A model generated the notes under the pieces. The model saw only the letters and a list, made by a program, of their open reading frames with translations. It was not told where the DNA came from and made no database searches. A stretch of DNA of 64,000 nt from Persicaria tinctoria (lineage: Eukaryota > Streptophyta > Magnoliopsida > Caryophyllales > Polygonaceae): positions 46,687,814 through 46,751,813 of the forward strand of contig JBANSL010000003.1 of NCBI GenBank assembly GCA_037127255.1. The letters run 5' to 3'. Shown here piece by piece: positions 22,970 to 33,816 of this stretch (the stretch's first letter is position 1; every line of letters begins with the position of its first letter). The position numbers and the translations under genes are program-made.

Positions 22970-23412
22970 CGGGGTCGGATTTCCTTCTAAGCGTGGTATG
23001 AATGAAGAACGAAGAACTGCTTTTTCTCTTTCAGATGAATATAGTATTTTGGGGATAAATTAGAGAAGGCTTTGAAATTTTATTTTGTCAAGTATTTTGG
23101 GGAAATTTTAAGTTAGAGGTGAAAATTTTATGAAGTGTTGGGTTCCCGTTTAGTGGGCTTTTGAAATTTGAAATGTTTTAGAATGTAATATCCGCGCTTG
23201 AATAGTTTTATAAAAAAACAACTTTTAACAACGGTCGAATGAATAGGGTGATGTCTATTTTGTTTTTAGCATCTCAAATTTAAAAAGCGATGTTAAAAAG
23301 TTATTTAACTTCACGCGTTTTTCTAACCGATGTTAATTGCCCGATGTCTATTGACATTATTCTAGTAGTGTTTATATTCTATTTTTCATACTCGATTTCC
23401 TCCTACAACAAA

Positions 23413-23430
23413 TTGGCGCCGTTGCCGGGG
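23413..23430 (+). promoter_or_regulatory. Primer binding site of the Athila-like element
   Basis: TTGGCGCCGTTGCCGGGG starts 2 bp after the 5' LTR. This is the usual Athila-lineage site, nearly complementary to the 3' end of tRNA-Asp, where minus-strand DNA synthesis would start. Confidence 0.85.
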
Positions 23431-23493
23431 AGGCTATCACTCGCGCCTTAGGTAGTTAAATCTCACGTCTACTTTGAGTTACTTTACAGGTGT

Positions 23494-25486
23494 ATGCGCC
23501 GTTTTGGTCAACCACCTGAGTTTGACGGCTTAGACGAACCGGAACGCCTTCTACACATCCGAGCTAAACTGCAAAGAGCCATGGCGGCCGCAGAGACACA
23601 AGAACAGCTCATTGAGAGGCTTACAAGGGAACTAGCCACAAAAGATGCTGCTATCGCCGCTGAGAAAGCAGCAAGGGAACAAGCAGAAGCTGAGCTTGCC
23701 CAATACCCAACCATTGCAGAGGATTATATGCACCCAACTCTCGTCGTGCCTGAATCGGCGATTCTAATCCCTGAAAACTCTTTTGAAATTTGCACTCAAT
23801 TTCTTATAGAGCTTAAAAATAATGCTTTTTATAGCAAATTTAATGAGTGTTCTTTTGAACATTTTTGCTGAAGGTACAACTTTGGAGTATGTCAAGATGA
23901 AGACTTTTCGCTGGTTTCTCGCTGGACCTGCACTGAAGTGGCTAGAAGGACTGAAACCAAGATCCCTCCCAACATGGGCACAAGTAGAGCAAGAGTTTCT
24001 CAATAAATTCTTCCCTCCTGCCAAGACCGCACTCCTCCGCCAGAAGATCACAGCTTTTAAACAGAAGTCTGGGGAGCCGCTGGCAAAAGCATGGGAACGA
24101 TACAAAGAACTGATGCGATCTTGCCCTACTTATGGACAGCCACCCTACGTCATTCAAGAGATCTTCTTCAATTCTCTTGACCAAGTCACTAAGGACATGA
24201 TCAACCAGTATACTCGCTATGAGTATCTGACGATGCCACGTATTGACGCCTGGGGTGTGCTCGACAAGCTCACCAATTATGACAACAAATATGAGTCTAC
24301 TGCAAACTATGAGGAGAACTCCTACGCCAGGCCAGCACCATCTATGCCCCTCTATGAGCATGCCAAGGAGATTGACCCAGATGTCAGGGAGCAGTTCTAT
24401 AGAGACCAGAATCGCAAGCTCCTCAAGCAAGTCAAGTATCTCTCTGTCAACCAGCCTTGCATCGAATGCGGATCACAGCGGCACACCACTACTGAGTGCC
24501 CACACACTGAGCAAGTCAGGATGGCAGAGACACATGAAGAGGTAGCATACGCTGGGGTTCCCAATCGCTACATGGGAGATCAAAGGTTCTATCAACCACA
24601 GTGGAACCAAGGCCCTCCTAGGAATCCCCCGCCATACAGAGCTCCAGGACATCCAGAAAGGGATCAAAAGAAAGACGACTTACAACTTATCCTTGATGAG
24701 ATGCACCGGAATCATGCACAGAACCAGCATGCTACAAACATCATCAACAATCAGCTCCAGAATTTCAACACAAAATTTGGGGAACTAGATATCTGGAAGA
24801 GGAGCATAGAGACCCAGATGGGACAATTCGCTGCACAAATCCCACGACCATCCGGACAACTCCCTGGGCAAACCGAACCAAATCCTAAGGGGAAGACCGG
24901 ACACGTCGCAGCTATCAAACTCAGAAGCGGGCACCAATTACATGAGCCAGAGGTCGGGAAACACCAAGACAAAGCAGAGCAACAACTCGACAACGAGCAG
25001 AAGCAACTCGATATTGAGGAGCCTGTACTCGATATCGACGAACATCTCCTCGACACAGACCAGAAGCCCAGCTCGGACTCCACTGCACAGCCCAGCAACC
25101 CGAGATCGACAACATTAGTCGATATCGAGGAGGCCCTTGTCGATATTGAGAAGAAGCAGGCCGAGGTCGACGACTCTGCAACACCTCCGACGTCTGATCT
25201 TGCTTCGAAGCAGAAAAAGACACTGCCTTTCCCTTCCAAAGCACTGAAAGATCCCACTGCAGGTAGGTTTAACCGTTTTGTTAATATGCTGCAAGAACTG
25301 AATGTCTCTATTCCTTTTACAGAAGCCCTGCAAGAGATGCATGGATATGTCAAATTTCTGAAGGAAATCCTGAGCAAGAAGCGATCCATATCAGAGATCG
25401 CCGGCGAATGCAAAGTACTCCACTTCCCTAAAAAGAGACCTGACCCTGGTAAGTTTTCCAGTGACTGTGGGTTTCAGACAATATAA
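23494..25486 (+). pseudogene. Athila-type Gag, frameshifted
   Basis: The first frame (23494-23871) encodes an Ala/Glu-rich coiled coil and the start of the capsid region. A frameshift near 23865 moves to the frame ending at 25486. Capsid signatures follow: FLAGPALKWLEGL, TWAQVEQEFLNKFFPPAKTA, REL-type helices around AWERYKELMRSCPTYG and FFNSLDQ. A CIEC....H....C zinc-knuckle-like motif lies near 24457-24500. The C-terminal third is hydrophilic and carries LDIEE/VDIEK repeats. Gag would form the particle that packages element RNA. A single frameshift breaks an otherwise open gene of about 660 codons. Confidence 0.88.
24986..25152 (+). repeat. Seven-residue LDIE repeats in the Gag tail
   Basis: Motifs at 24986, 25007, 25028 and 25049 are 21 bp apart and encode QLDNEQK, QLDIEEP, VLDIDEH and LLDTDQK. 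A second pair at 25118/25139 encodes VDIEEAL and VDIEKK and lies exactly 111 bp after 25007/25028. These are the same CTCGATATCGAC-type motifs as in the LTRs, here held in the reading frame. Confidence 0.88.
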
Positions 25487-26321
25487 ATATGAGTCCCTGT
25501 GTGATTTAGGAGCAAGTGTTATCAATCTGGTGGAAGGTAAAGATAGGATGCATAGAGCCTGTGGATGCCAAGCTATACATGGCAAACAATACAGTGGTCA
25601 TCCCTACAGGTATAGTTGAGAATGTCCCCGTACAGGTTGGTAAATTCTTTGTTCCAGCAGATTTCCTTATTATAGACTGTGCTGAAGATCCTACTAGCCC
25701 TATTTAGCTACTGCAGATGCCAAGATTAGTGTCAAACAGCGATCACTCACCTTCACCATAGGCGATGAGGTCTTAGACTTCTCCTTTGGCCCTGCAAAGG
25801 AGGAAATTTCATGGCTGGAGGTGAAGAGTATCAACAACCACGGGACCAAGCAAACAACGGAGGAAGACACCAGGAGACAACTCGAGATCGAAAAAGGCTC
25901 CTCGATCTCGACTAAGGTGTTAATCGATCTCGAAAAAAGTTCATCGATATCGACTTCCTCTACTGAACACCGGAATTGCCAGAAGCCTGAGTATGGGGTC
26001 CCTGTACTCGATATCGACCAGTCCTGCCCGATATCGACTAACCCCAAGCCCGAAGATTTCTGTTTTGGGTCCGAAAAGGTAAGTTCAGGTATGAATCCTA
26101 CTCCTCCTCAGTCCATTAAGAAATTCATCAATAACTTAAGGGGAGGTAAGGCCCCATGGTGAGAGAATCTGCGGAAACTGCGAGCTGGAAAGAAAAAGAA
26201 GGGAGCCAAGGGAGACTATGCAAGCAACCACCTGTCAGCTGAGCTTGCATACTACAATCAAGACCTAGATGATCCAGGAGAAGGGTCAAGCATGAGCGGA
26301 CCCCACATTAATGGTCCTTGA
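25487..26321 (+). pseudogene. Decayed Athila-type aspartic protease region
   Basis: Right after Gag the sequence encodes YESLCDLGASVINLV, where DLGAS is the Athila form of the protease active site. In another frame follows MANNTVVIPTGIVENVPVQV, then GKFFVPADFLIIDCAEDPTSPI. The next conserved step (ILGRPF) is missing, and LATADAKISVKQRSLTF resumes in a third frame. A tail open to about 26160 and, past a TGA, to 26321 carries further paired palindromes (25881/25901, 25923/25943, 26007/26027). Several frameshifts and a small deletion make it inactive. No reverse transcriptase follows. Confidence 0.82.
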
Positions 26322-28394
26322 GCGCAAACGGAGAAGTCGGCCTAGCGACTCTAAAATCTAGAGCATGTATATAAGACTTTATGAATTTTGGGACTTTGGA
26401 ACTTTTGATTTTAGTTTTTGGTTTTGGTTCTGGTTTTTGGTTTTGGTTTTTTAGTTTAGAATACTTCATGTGGAAAGTCTTGTTTTTGTGTGCAATCTAA
26501 CACTTTTAGGTCGGCGAGCATATAAGGATCGCGAAAGATGGAAAGAAGAAGTCCCTAAAAAACAATCAGAATCGACGAAGGCCAAGTCGACAACGACCAA
26601 GAGGAGCAGCCCAGAAGTTCCTCGATATCAAGTAGGCCAACTCGATATCGACCAAGCCAGACGAACCTCCTCGACTTCAGAAGCCACTTGACGCGGAGAC
26701 ACCTCATCGATATCGAGTACTGTACTCGATATCGACAAAACAGTTACTCGACATGACCCGTTCTGCCCTCCTCGATGTGTTATTCGGTGAGTTCCTTCCT
26801 TTACTCTTATTTTTATTTGATTTTATACAGTTGGGGACACTACACTGTATATTTTAAGTATGGGTTGGGGGAATGGTTCATTATCATTATTATATGTTTT
26901 AGTCTTGCTTTTTGGTTTTACATGGTGAAATTTTATGCTATGCATTCATGTTTAAGTTTTATGCATTTTGTCATACTATAGTCTTATTTTGTTAGTTACA
27001 TAAAAAAAAAAAATGTCGAAAAAAAAAAAATACATGTTTAAATTTTTTTATTGTCTTAGTTTGTATACCCTAACTTAGATGTCCTATGATGATAAATAAT
27101 GATTGACTTGATCATGTAAATCCTATGGCATGTTTGGAAGGTTTAGCGTAAGTCCTCGAAATTGTTTTTATGTGGATTGTGAACTTGTGATGAAATTGAG
27201 CACATATGATCCTAAGCTACAGGTTGAAATCCAACAAAAATTGTCCTAGTGAGAATTTTGGCCTTATAGGGAGAACATTAAAAATCCCTCTGCTTTCTTG
27301 AGTGTATTTACTCTGCCTATGCATCTCTAAATGTTGTGATAGTTATTCAAAGCCAATGCATTTATATGTTTATGTGAATAAGAATTAAATGATGGAGGCA
27401 CCTTTTAAGCCAATTTTATCCTCTTTTTATCTACCCTGCATTATCCCTGCTTGAAGCCAGAACATTAGCCTGAGACTTTTATTATAAACTCCACAAAACT
27501 ATCCTTAGCCAAATTGAGCCTGACCCCCATTTGGGAATTAAGACTTAGAGTTGGTTGGAATGATGATTTGTGGAAGGAATAAGCTTGTGTTTCATTTCAA
27601 GTGAGGAGGATTTTTGAACTTATTGAGATATGAGTTGGTTTTATATTTTTATCTTGCTATGCATATTATGTAAAAGGATTTTTGGTTCACCCTATAAATG
27701 CACGAGTTTTAGTTTATTTTCGTTTTTCAAAAAAAAAATCGAAAAAAAGAAGAAGAAAAGTTTATGTTTGTAAATAAAGTGCATGAGCCAAATTTACCTT
27801 AATTCTTTCATTTTCGCAAGATGCATAATTTGGAGAAGGTTAAGGAAATTTGAAAGGTTACATACTTCATTAAGATAAGTTGGAGAGTTTGGTTGATTCA
27901 TATGATTGAGAGTTATGGTTTGGTTGAGTTGTGTTGGAGATTTAGGAGTCTTGATTCCCGAATTTTATTAAGCACCACATGGCCAAATAATTCCATACCT
28001 TTTATTTCTTACCAAACCCCATTACAACCCCACCGAATGGAATCTTCTTTGAAGACTTCTATTGAGCGAAGTCCTCCTGATAATTCTTGTTGCATAATTG
28101 GTTTCGAAGTTGATTCATATTTAAATTGCAATGTTTATGAGATTGTATATGGAATTGAGTTGAGAGTTGATCTTCATAGCCTAAACACATTGAGAGTTGA
28201 GTGTAAACACATTATCCCTGTGAGGTTGGATTTATATTGCCTATGCCTATGGATCGCTCATATATGTGTGATGACGTTAAATTCACTTGTCTTACATTGC
28301 TACTACTTGAGATGTTGCTTTTGACAAAAAGGCGAAGACTTGAAGGATGTGTTGTAGGTCTTCGTTATTGTTTGGTTATTGCTTGAGGACAAGC
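26322..28394 (+). other. Non-coding 3' internal region of the Athila-like element
   Basis: About 2 kb without supportable coding sequence; the longest frame (27893-28324) resembles nothing I know. Paired palindromes continue at 26621/26641 and 26706/26725. Oligo(A) runs occur at 27001-27030 and 27728-27758, a common feature of this part of Athila and Tat elements. No env-like frame is visible. Confidence 0.7.
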
Positions 28395-28415
28395 AAGTCT
28401 AAGTATGGGGTGATT
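28395..28415 (+). promoter_or_regulatory. Polypurine tract region
   Basis: GTCTAAGTATGGGGTGATT directly precedes the 3' LTR start at 28416. Position and the AAGTATGGGG core suit a plus-strand primer. The preceding GAGGACAAGCAAGTCTAAG is typical of this lineage. Confidence 0.7.
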
Positions 28416-30400
28416 TGATGTAACTAAAGTAGCCATGTTGAAATGCACATTTTAGTTCCATATTCTATACACTTTGCATATTTCGGGATGGGAATATGTC
28501 GAATTTATGTAGTATATGCTTATTTGCAAGAAATGGAGATCTACATAAGTTTCTGTTTAATATTGCAAAATATGGAGCCATTTCGGGAGAAAACCAAGAA
28601 GCAGAGACGGGAGCTCAAATCTACTCGATATCGACAAGTTTAGTCGATATCGACAAACCATGTCTCGGCACATCACTGATCGAGGAGCACATGTCGATAA
28701 GCCAAGGAACAACGTTGCCTGACTCCAGCACTTTCCTCGATATCGAGTTCATTACTCGATATCGACAAAGCCGAAGACCACACCCGGAGTCGAGAAGAAG
28801 CTGATCGAGGATGCCGCGGAGAAGCTACTCGACTTGACCAAACACCCGGACACTGAGCAACATGTTACTCGATATCGAGGAAACTCCTCGATATCGACAA
28901 ACCCGAAGTCACATGTCCGAGCATGTCGAGGAGAGATGCCCGACCAACCCAAGACAACCTAGTCGACGAACCCAGTCTACTCGATATCGAGTTATCTACT
29001 CGATATCGAGGACCCAGCACCACACTTCTGAGCCATGTCGAGGACTTGCTACCCGAGACGCCGAGCCAAGCTGAAGTCGATGTCCAAGTTACTCGAGATC
29101 GAGTAGATTTACTCAAGATCGAGGAAAGCTGTCCGGGAGCGCATTACGTGGTTTGAGCTTTCCTACTCGGATTGGGATTCCTTGGGGCCGAATATTATCG
29201 AGTTCTATCCGATTCAATCAAGATCCATCATGGAAGAGAAGATTTATCCACAAGAAGATATTTTAGGCTTTTAGATATAATTTCCTTTTTAGATTTATTA
29301 TTGTTATTCCATTTATTTATCTTTAAAGCTTTTAGATATAGATTTAGATATAGATAGAGATATTCTATCCATGAATAGCAAGGAGTAGAAGGCTATAAAG
29401 AAAGCCCATGGGGTTGATTTTAGGGATAATCCAATTCAGAAGCTAGAGAAGTAGTTCACATAGAGTTTTAGGAGTTCGAAGGTTTTAGGGTTTTGGCGTT
29501 CAACGAAAGTTGGATTGCCGGGATTGTAAAGGCTTTGAATTTAGTTTAATGCAAGTTGTTATTTCCTTTCAATCAATGTCTGAGGTTGCGATAAAGCACG
29601 AGTAGTCCACCCCCTTCTAGGGTTGGGGCGAGCCCGACGATAGCCTTGCATGTTTGAGGTAAAGATCCGACTTTTATCATGTTTTGAGCGTCTACTACTT
29701 GTTATGTGTTTATTACCCATCTAATGGAGGTCCATGCTAACAACTTGGATTGTAAACATAAAATCAGTAGATACAATTAGGGTTTCTTGAAAGAGATGTC
29801 TAATTGTTGGAAAAGGCGAAAGCTTAGTCCTTCGATGCAAGTTACCTGGTTATCTGTTTTATTTCTGCCTTATGCATGCTTGGTTATCGTTGTTGCAAAC
29901 CCCAATCTTGGAAGTCTTTTACATACAGTTTATTTCGAATCCCAAAGCCTTTGTCTTTATTTTATTTCGTTTTACTTTCTGTCTTACTCGATATCGACTA
30001 GCACTCCTCGATATCGAGTTACTGACCTTCGATCCAGAATCGTCGTAGCTTTTGTGTGCAGGTACTCGACAAGAGCATCATCAACATCGACGAGTCTACT
30101 CGATCTCGAGTAGGGCTTACTCGATCTCGACCAAAACCGCCGGGAGCTGCTGCTGCGCTGTGTTCGACTTGTCCGATCTTCTATCGACTAAACCTAGTCG
30201 AGATCGACAACCTGTGGTTGAATTCTGTCCGTGAGACTTCTCCGCTGCCTAGGATCCGCTGACACGCTGCCTCGTGGATCGATCCTGACTTCCCACTACT
30301 GCATCAGGAGGAGGTCTTGTAATTATTTACAAGCGACGGAATCTGGTTTGCTTTAGTTTATTTACATTCTATTTTGCATACTCGATTTCCTCCTACAACA
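28416..30400 (+). mobile_element. 3' LTR of the Athila-like element (1,985 bp)
   Basis: It runs from TGATGTAACTAAAG to CTCCTACAACA and is followed by the GGAAG duplication. It is complete and retains GGCTATAAAGAAAG at 29391, lost from the 5' LTR. Palindrome pairs lie at 28624/28643, 28736/28755, 28868/28887, 28980/28999 and 29092/29112, reproducing the 112, 132, 112, 112 spacing of the 5' LTR. The later pairs are at 29987/30007 and 30099/30120. Confidence 0.93.
29391..29404 (+). promoter_or_regulatory. Putative LTR TATA box
   Basis: GGCTATAAAGAAAG matches the equivalent GGCTATAAATAAAG of the related solo LTR. It is the best core-promoter candidate in this LTR, and the matching segment is deleted from the 5' LTR. 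Confidence 0.5.
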
Positions 30401-30405
30401 GGAAG

Positions 30406-30610
30406 CCATGGTGATGGTGTCGGCGGCGGTAAACCATTGGCGATGAGGCGGGATGGCGGTGAAGGAATCCATGGTGATGGCGGCGGCGGTAACCCCTGAA
30501 TTTTTGATAGATTGGGACGATTGGGGAGGGTCCGAGGTTGATTTGAAGGCAAGTGATCGACTTATGAACGCTGAGAGCGTTTTAGGGTTTTTCCTCTGCG
30601 GTTAACAAGA
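30406..30610 (-). mobile_element. Non-coding LINE, 5' end segment
   Basis: On the minus strand this begins TCTTGTTAACCGCAGAGGAA and runs through a leader-like C-rich sequence (AAAACCCTAAAACGCTCTCAG). It is the 5' end of the LINE whose tail is at 10850, followed by the second CCTCCCCAT duplication at 30611-30619. Confidence 0.65.
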
Positions 30611-30698
30611 CCTCCCCATAGCAATCCCTAAGTACGAATCCGGGAGTCGCACGACCCGAACCGATCTTCGCACCGTCCAAATTAAAACGATCTTTTAT
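30611..30698 (-). pseudogene. LINE RNase H domain, N-terminal part (split gene)
   Basis: The minus strand encodes FNLDGAKIGSGRATPGFVLRDC, the opening strand of a plant LINE RNase H (NLDGA carries the first catalytic Asp). Joining it across the target-site duplication to 10850 continues YGEGLLCGDRDHW into the C-terminal half. The LINE is cut off just above this point; nothing of its RT lies beyond. Confidence 0.85.
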
Positions 30699-30710
30699 TT
30701 CAGTGCATGC

Positions 30711-31019
30711 TTCACTCTCTATAACACAACAATATTTTGATATTTATTTAATCTAAAAAAAATTATAAAAATTATATTTATTTTACTAACATCTATTTTT
30801 ATATATTCATATTATTTTTAAAAATCATATTTTACTATTATTAAATATTAAAAATGCAATATTAAACAAATTATAATTATTAAAAATTTCAAAACATGAT
30901 TTTTCAAAATAAAATTTTATGAATATATAAAAATAGATGTTAGTAATATAAATATAATTTTTATAATTATTTTTAACACTAAATAAATGTCACAATATTT
31001 TTGAGTTGTTAAGAGTGAA
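30711..31019. mobile_element. Foldback MITE, about 310 bp
   Basis: The two halves are inverted copies. TTCACTCT opens the left arm and AGAGTGAA closes the right. The inner arms ATTATATTTATTTTACTAAC plus ATCTATTTTTATATATTCAT are mirrored at 30913-30965. The whole is very AT-rich and encodes nothing. I could not assign a duplication or superfamily. Confidence 0.72.
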
Positions 31020-31146
31020 TCATATAGTGAATCTCAATGGCGTTGATTCTCAGTTGCTTTGTTCTAGTCTCTGCCTCGGTTCAAAGGCTAACATATCTGC
31101 GAAAACAACACCCAGTAGCAACCCCTATTCAAAATCATATAAAACA

Positions 31147-32307
31147 ATGAAAATCAGCTATTGGAATATACGAGGCCTAGCACATACAAATTTTAGCACT
31201 AGCTGAAACCAAACTCCAAACCCCTCCGAAAGACTCTCTTTGGCGCAGTGTTGGTTTTGACAATCTCCGATTTTGTCCGCCACGCGGCCTCTCGGGTGGC
31301 CTTTGTCTCCTTTGGAAATCCTCTCACCTAAATAAATACACATTCACAATCATATCATCAAGTGATAGATATATTCTATCTGAATATCACAGCGATAACC
31401 GAAACCTGACGTTCACAATATTATTGGTCTATGCCCCCCCCCCCCCACACACACACCAACACCAAAAATTAGCCTTTTGGAACGAGATAACCTCACTAAT
31501 CCAAACCATCCCCTACCCATGTATTATTGTAGGTGATCTCAACGATATTTTATGCCCTTCTGATAAGTCGGGGGTGCTATCCCCGCTGCGTCAAGATGTT
31601 CTAGACTCACAGACTTCATACTAAAACATGATCTAATAGACCTCCCCACGACTGGAAACCAATTTACTTGGCGAAAAAGCTCACATGCTGAGAACAACAC
31701 TTGTGAAAAAATAGATCGTTTTATGGTTCATAGAAACATATATGCTATTCTCCCACATTTAACCACCAAGAATCACGCCTTCACAACATCTGATCACTCT
31801 CAAATAACTCTTGAGCTCTTCCCTAATGAGCTACCAATAATGCAACCCTTTAAGTTTGAACTAGCCTGGACAAAACACAAGGATTAGGAAAATTTAGTTC
31901 AGCAAGCCTGGCGCCTAAACCCCCCGGGCTCGCATCTCTTTAAACTAATCAAGCGCCTCCAAAATCTTAAAAAGAAAAGTAAAATTTGGAGCAAGAAAAC
32001 TTTTGGAAATGTATTCTCACAAATTGCCAATACTGAATCAGAAATGCAACACATACAAGCCCAACTGTTCACAAAGTATGACAAAAATATAGATATAAAG
32101 CACCAGCGTCTCCTAAATAAATACAACAAACTGATAAACTTTCAAAAAAACTATTGGGGACAGCGAGCAAAGCGAATCCATATCAAGAATATGGATACTA
32201 ACTCCAAATATTTTCACCGCGTTGTTACTGGGAGGAGAAACAAAAACATAATAAAAAGCCTTGTCACCAAGGATGGTACTACCCTTGACTCAGTACTGCT
32301 AATTTAA
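31147..32307 (+). pseudogene. LINE endonuclease domain and linker, broken
   Basis: MKISYWNIRGL opens the AP-endonuclease domain. A deletion and stop follow near 31200. In other frames come RPPRG-type PPRGLSGGLCLLWKSS, VYAPPPP, FWNEI, IIVGDLNDIL (catalytic D/N region), GNQFTWRKSS and EKIDRFMVH. The linker then reads KYFHRVVTGRRNKNIIKSL, as in plant LINE ORF2 before the RT. The endonuclease would nick target DNA. At least three frame changes or stops break it (31205, 31622, 32305). Confidence 0.88.
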
Positions 32308-32319
32308 GACGAAATTAAG

Positions 32320-33816
32320 ATGGACTTCGTAGGGCGTTTCTCTGCTACACCCCGACCTCAGGGTTCTTGTAGCCTCTTGGACAACATATCGCCTACAATA
32401 TCTACAACTGATAATGACGAGCTAACCAAACCAATCTCGAACTCTGAGGTTAAGGTTGCTGTCTTTTCTCTGGCTAGAGATAAATCACCAAGCCCCGATG
32501 GCTATCCCGCCGGATTTTTCCGTACTTACTGGCACATTGTTGGCCCTTCTGTCATCAAGGCCACCAAGGGGTTTTTTACAAGTGGGAAAATTCTCAAACA
32601 AATCAATCACACCTTTATAGCATTAATACCCAAATGTGATAATCCACAAACTACTAACAACTTTAGGCCTATTAGTCTCTGCTCAACCATTTACAAAATA
32701 ATATCCAAAATCCTTTCCAACAGACTACGACAAATTCTCCCCAAGCTTATTCACCCATTACAGAGTGCATTCATTGCAAAGCGATCTATACAAGACAACA
32801 TCCTCATCGCTAATGAAATATTCCACTCATTTCAACACAAAAAAGGGAACTCTGGATGGATGGCAGTCAAACTGGACATGGAAAAAGCATTTGACATGGT
32901 TCGATGGGATTTTCTGCTCAACATTCTCGAAAAATTCGGGTTTTGCAACAAATTTTGTTGTTGGATCAAGGAATGCATAACAACTGTATCCTACTCGGTC
33001 CTTGTTAACAATGAACCAACTGACTTATTTACCCCATCAAAGGGCCTCCGTCAAGGAGACTCGCTATCTCCGTATATATTCCTCCTCGTATCTGAAGTTC
33101 TGGAACGGGGACTACAAACGGAAATGAACCGGCACCGTAGTCATCTTGGTATCTCAATCAAACGATCCTGCTATAAGATTCCTTTCTTGGCTTTTGCTGA
33201 CGACATAATCATTTTTGCTTCTGCCACCAAAACAGCCCGTGACCTAATCAAGGCAATTACTCAGAATTTCTACCACCACTCCGGACAACGTATAAACTAC
33301 CATAAATCAGCATTCTACACTACTCCAAATGTAGGACATACCATAAAAAACACAATTAAGAATGAACTTCAGATACCATATACAACCAACCTGGGAATTT
33401 ATCTAAGATGCCCAGTCATTACTGGCAAAGTCTCCAACTCCACATTTGAAGACATCACAAAATCTAGCAGATCCCAACTAACAAAATGGAAAGCTAACAA
33501 TCTATCACAAGCAGGAAGATGCACACTTATCAAATCCAACCTCTCTGCAAAACCCTTACACATTATGTAGTGCTTCCTACTTCCATCACACATACATAAG
33601 GAGTTAGACAAGATAAATAGGAACTTTTTGTGGAACAAAGGCCCTAAACACAAACCCCTTATTAACTGGTTTGAGGTGTGCAAATCTAGATCCAATGGGG
33701 GCTTAGGTCTTCGCCTCTCTGAAGACATGAACAAAGCACTTCAACTAAAACTCCTCTGGAAAATACTAGCAGAACCAGAAAACCCTTGGGTAAAACAAGT
33801 ATCCCAAAAATATTAG
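32320..33816 (+). pseudogene. LINE reverse transcriptase domain
   Basis: A long open frame (to 33570) includes NNFRPISLCSTIYKIISKIL, LDMEKAFDMVRW (first catalytic Asp), GLRQGDSLSPYIFLLV and FLAFADDIIIFA with the FADD catalytic pair. The same frame continues after a TAG at 33568 to 33816 with NRNFLWNKGPKHKPLINW and GGLGLRLSEDMNKAL. It is the best-preserved coding stretch of the LINE. It would copy LINE RNA from a nicked target. Confidence 0.92.

Larger units (their letters stand above)
19666..23370. mobile_element. CACTA element 2 (non-autonomous)
   Basis: The left end is CACTACTAGAATTATGTTCA and the right end TGACATTATTCTAGTAGTG, flanked by the 3-bp duplication TTT (19663-19665, 23371-23373). 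The 3' LTR supplies the empty site: TTTAGTTTATTT runs straight into ACATTCTA there. Subterminal copies of ACATCGG, CCGATGTCTAT and ACCGATGTT are dense in the first 500 and last 120 bp. The interior holds exon-like minus-strand sequence and a copia Gag-like piece. No transposase was recognised. Confidence 0.93.
17953..23410 (+). mobile_element. 5' LTR of the Athila-like element (interrupted)
   Basis: It starts TGATGTCACTAAAG and ends CTCGATTTCCTCCTACAACA, immediately before the primer binding site. Removing the CACTA (19666-23370) and its duplicated TTT leaves about 1.75 kb, against 1,985 bp for the 3' LTR. The shortfall is a deletion at 18860 that removes the region holding the TATA-like box in the 3' LTR. 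The two LTRs otherwise align throughout with a few percent mismatch by eye. Confidence 0.9.
17953..30400 (+). mobile_element. Athila-like gag-protease LTR retrotransposon (TR-GAG type)
   Basis: The element runs from TGATGTCACTAAAG to CTCCTACAACA and is flanked by GGAAG at 17948-17952 and 30401-30405. Order: 5' LTR (with a CACTA inside), primer binding site, Gag, a decayed aspartic protease, about 2 kb of non-coding DNA with A-rich runs, polypurine tract, 3' LTR. Reverse transcriptase, RNase H and integrase are absent, so it could move only with help. Without the CACTA it is about 8.7 kb. The Gag and the DLGAS protease motif place it near the Athila lineage of Ty3/gypsy elements. Confidence 0.93.

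Noticed and set aside
24751..25413. 220-codon frame on the minus strand
   Set aside because: It is the complement of the Gag tail, whose palindromic codons keep both strands open.
27893..28324. Possible env-like gene of the Athila-type element (143 codons)
   Set aside because: Position fits, but there is no signal peptide, no clear membrane segment pattern and no family resemblance; treated as non-coding.
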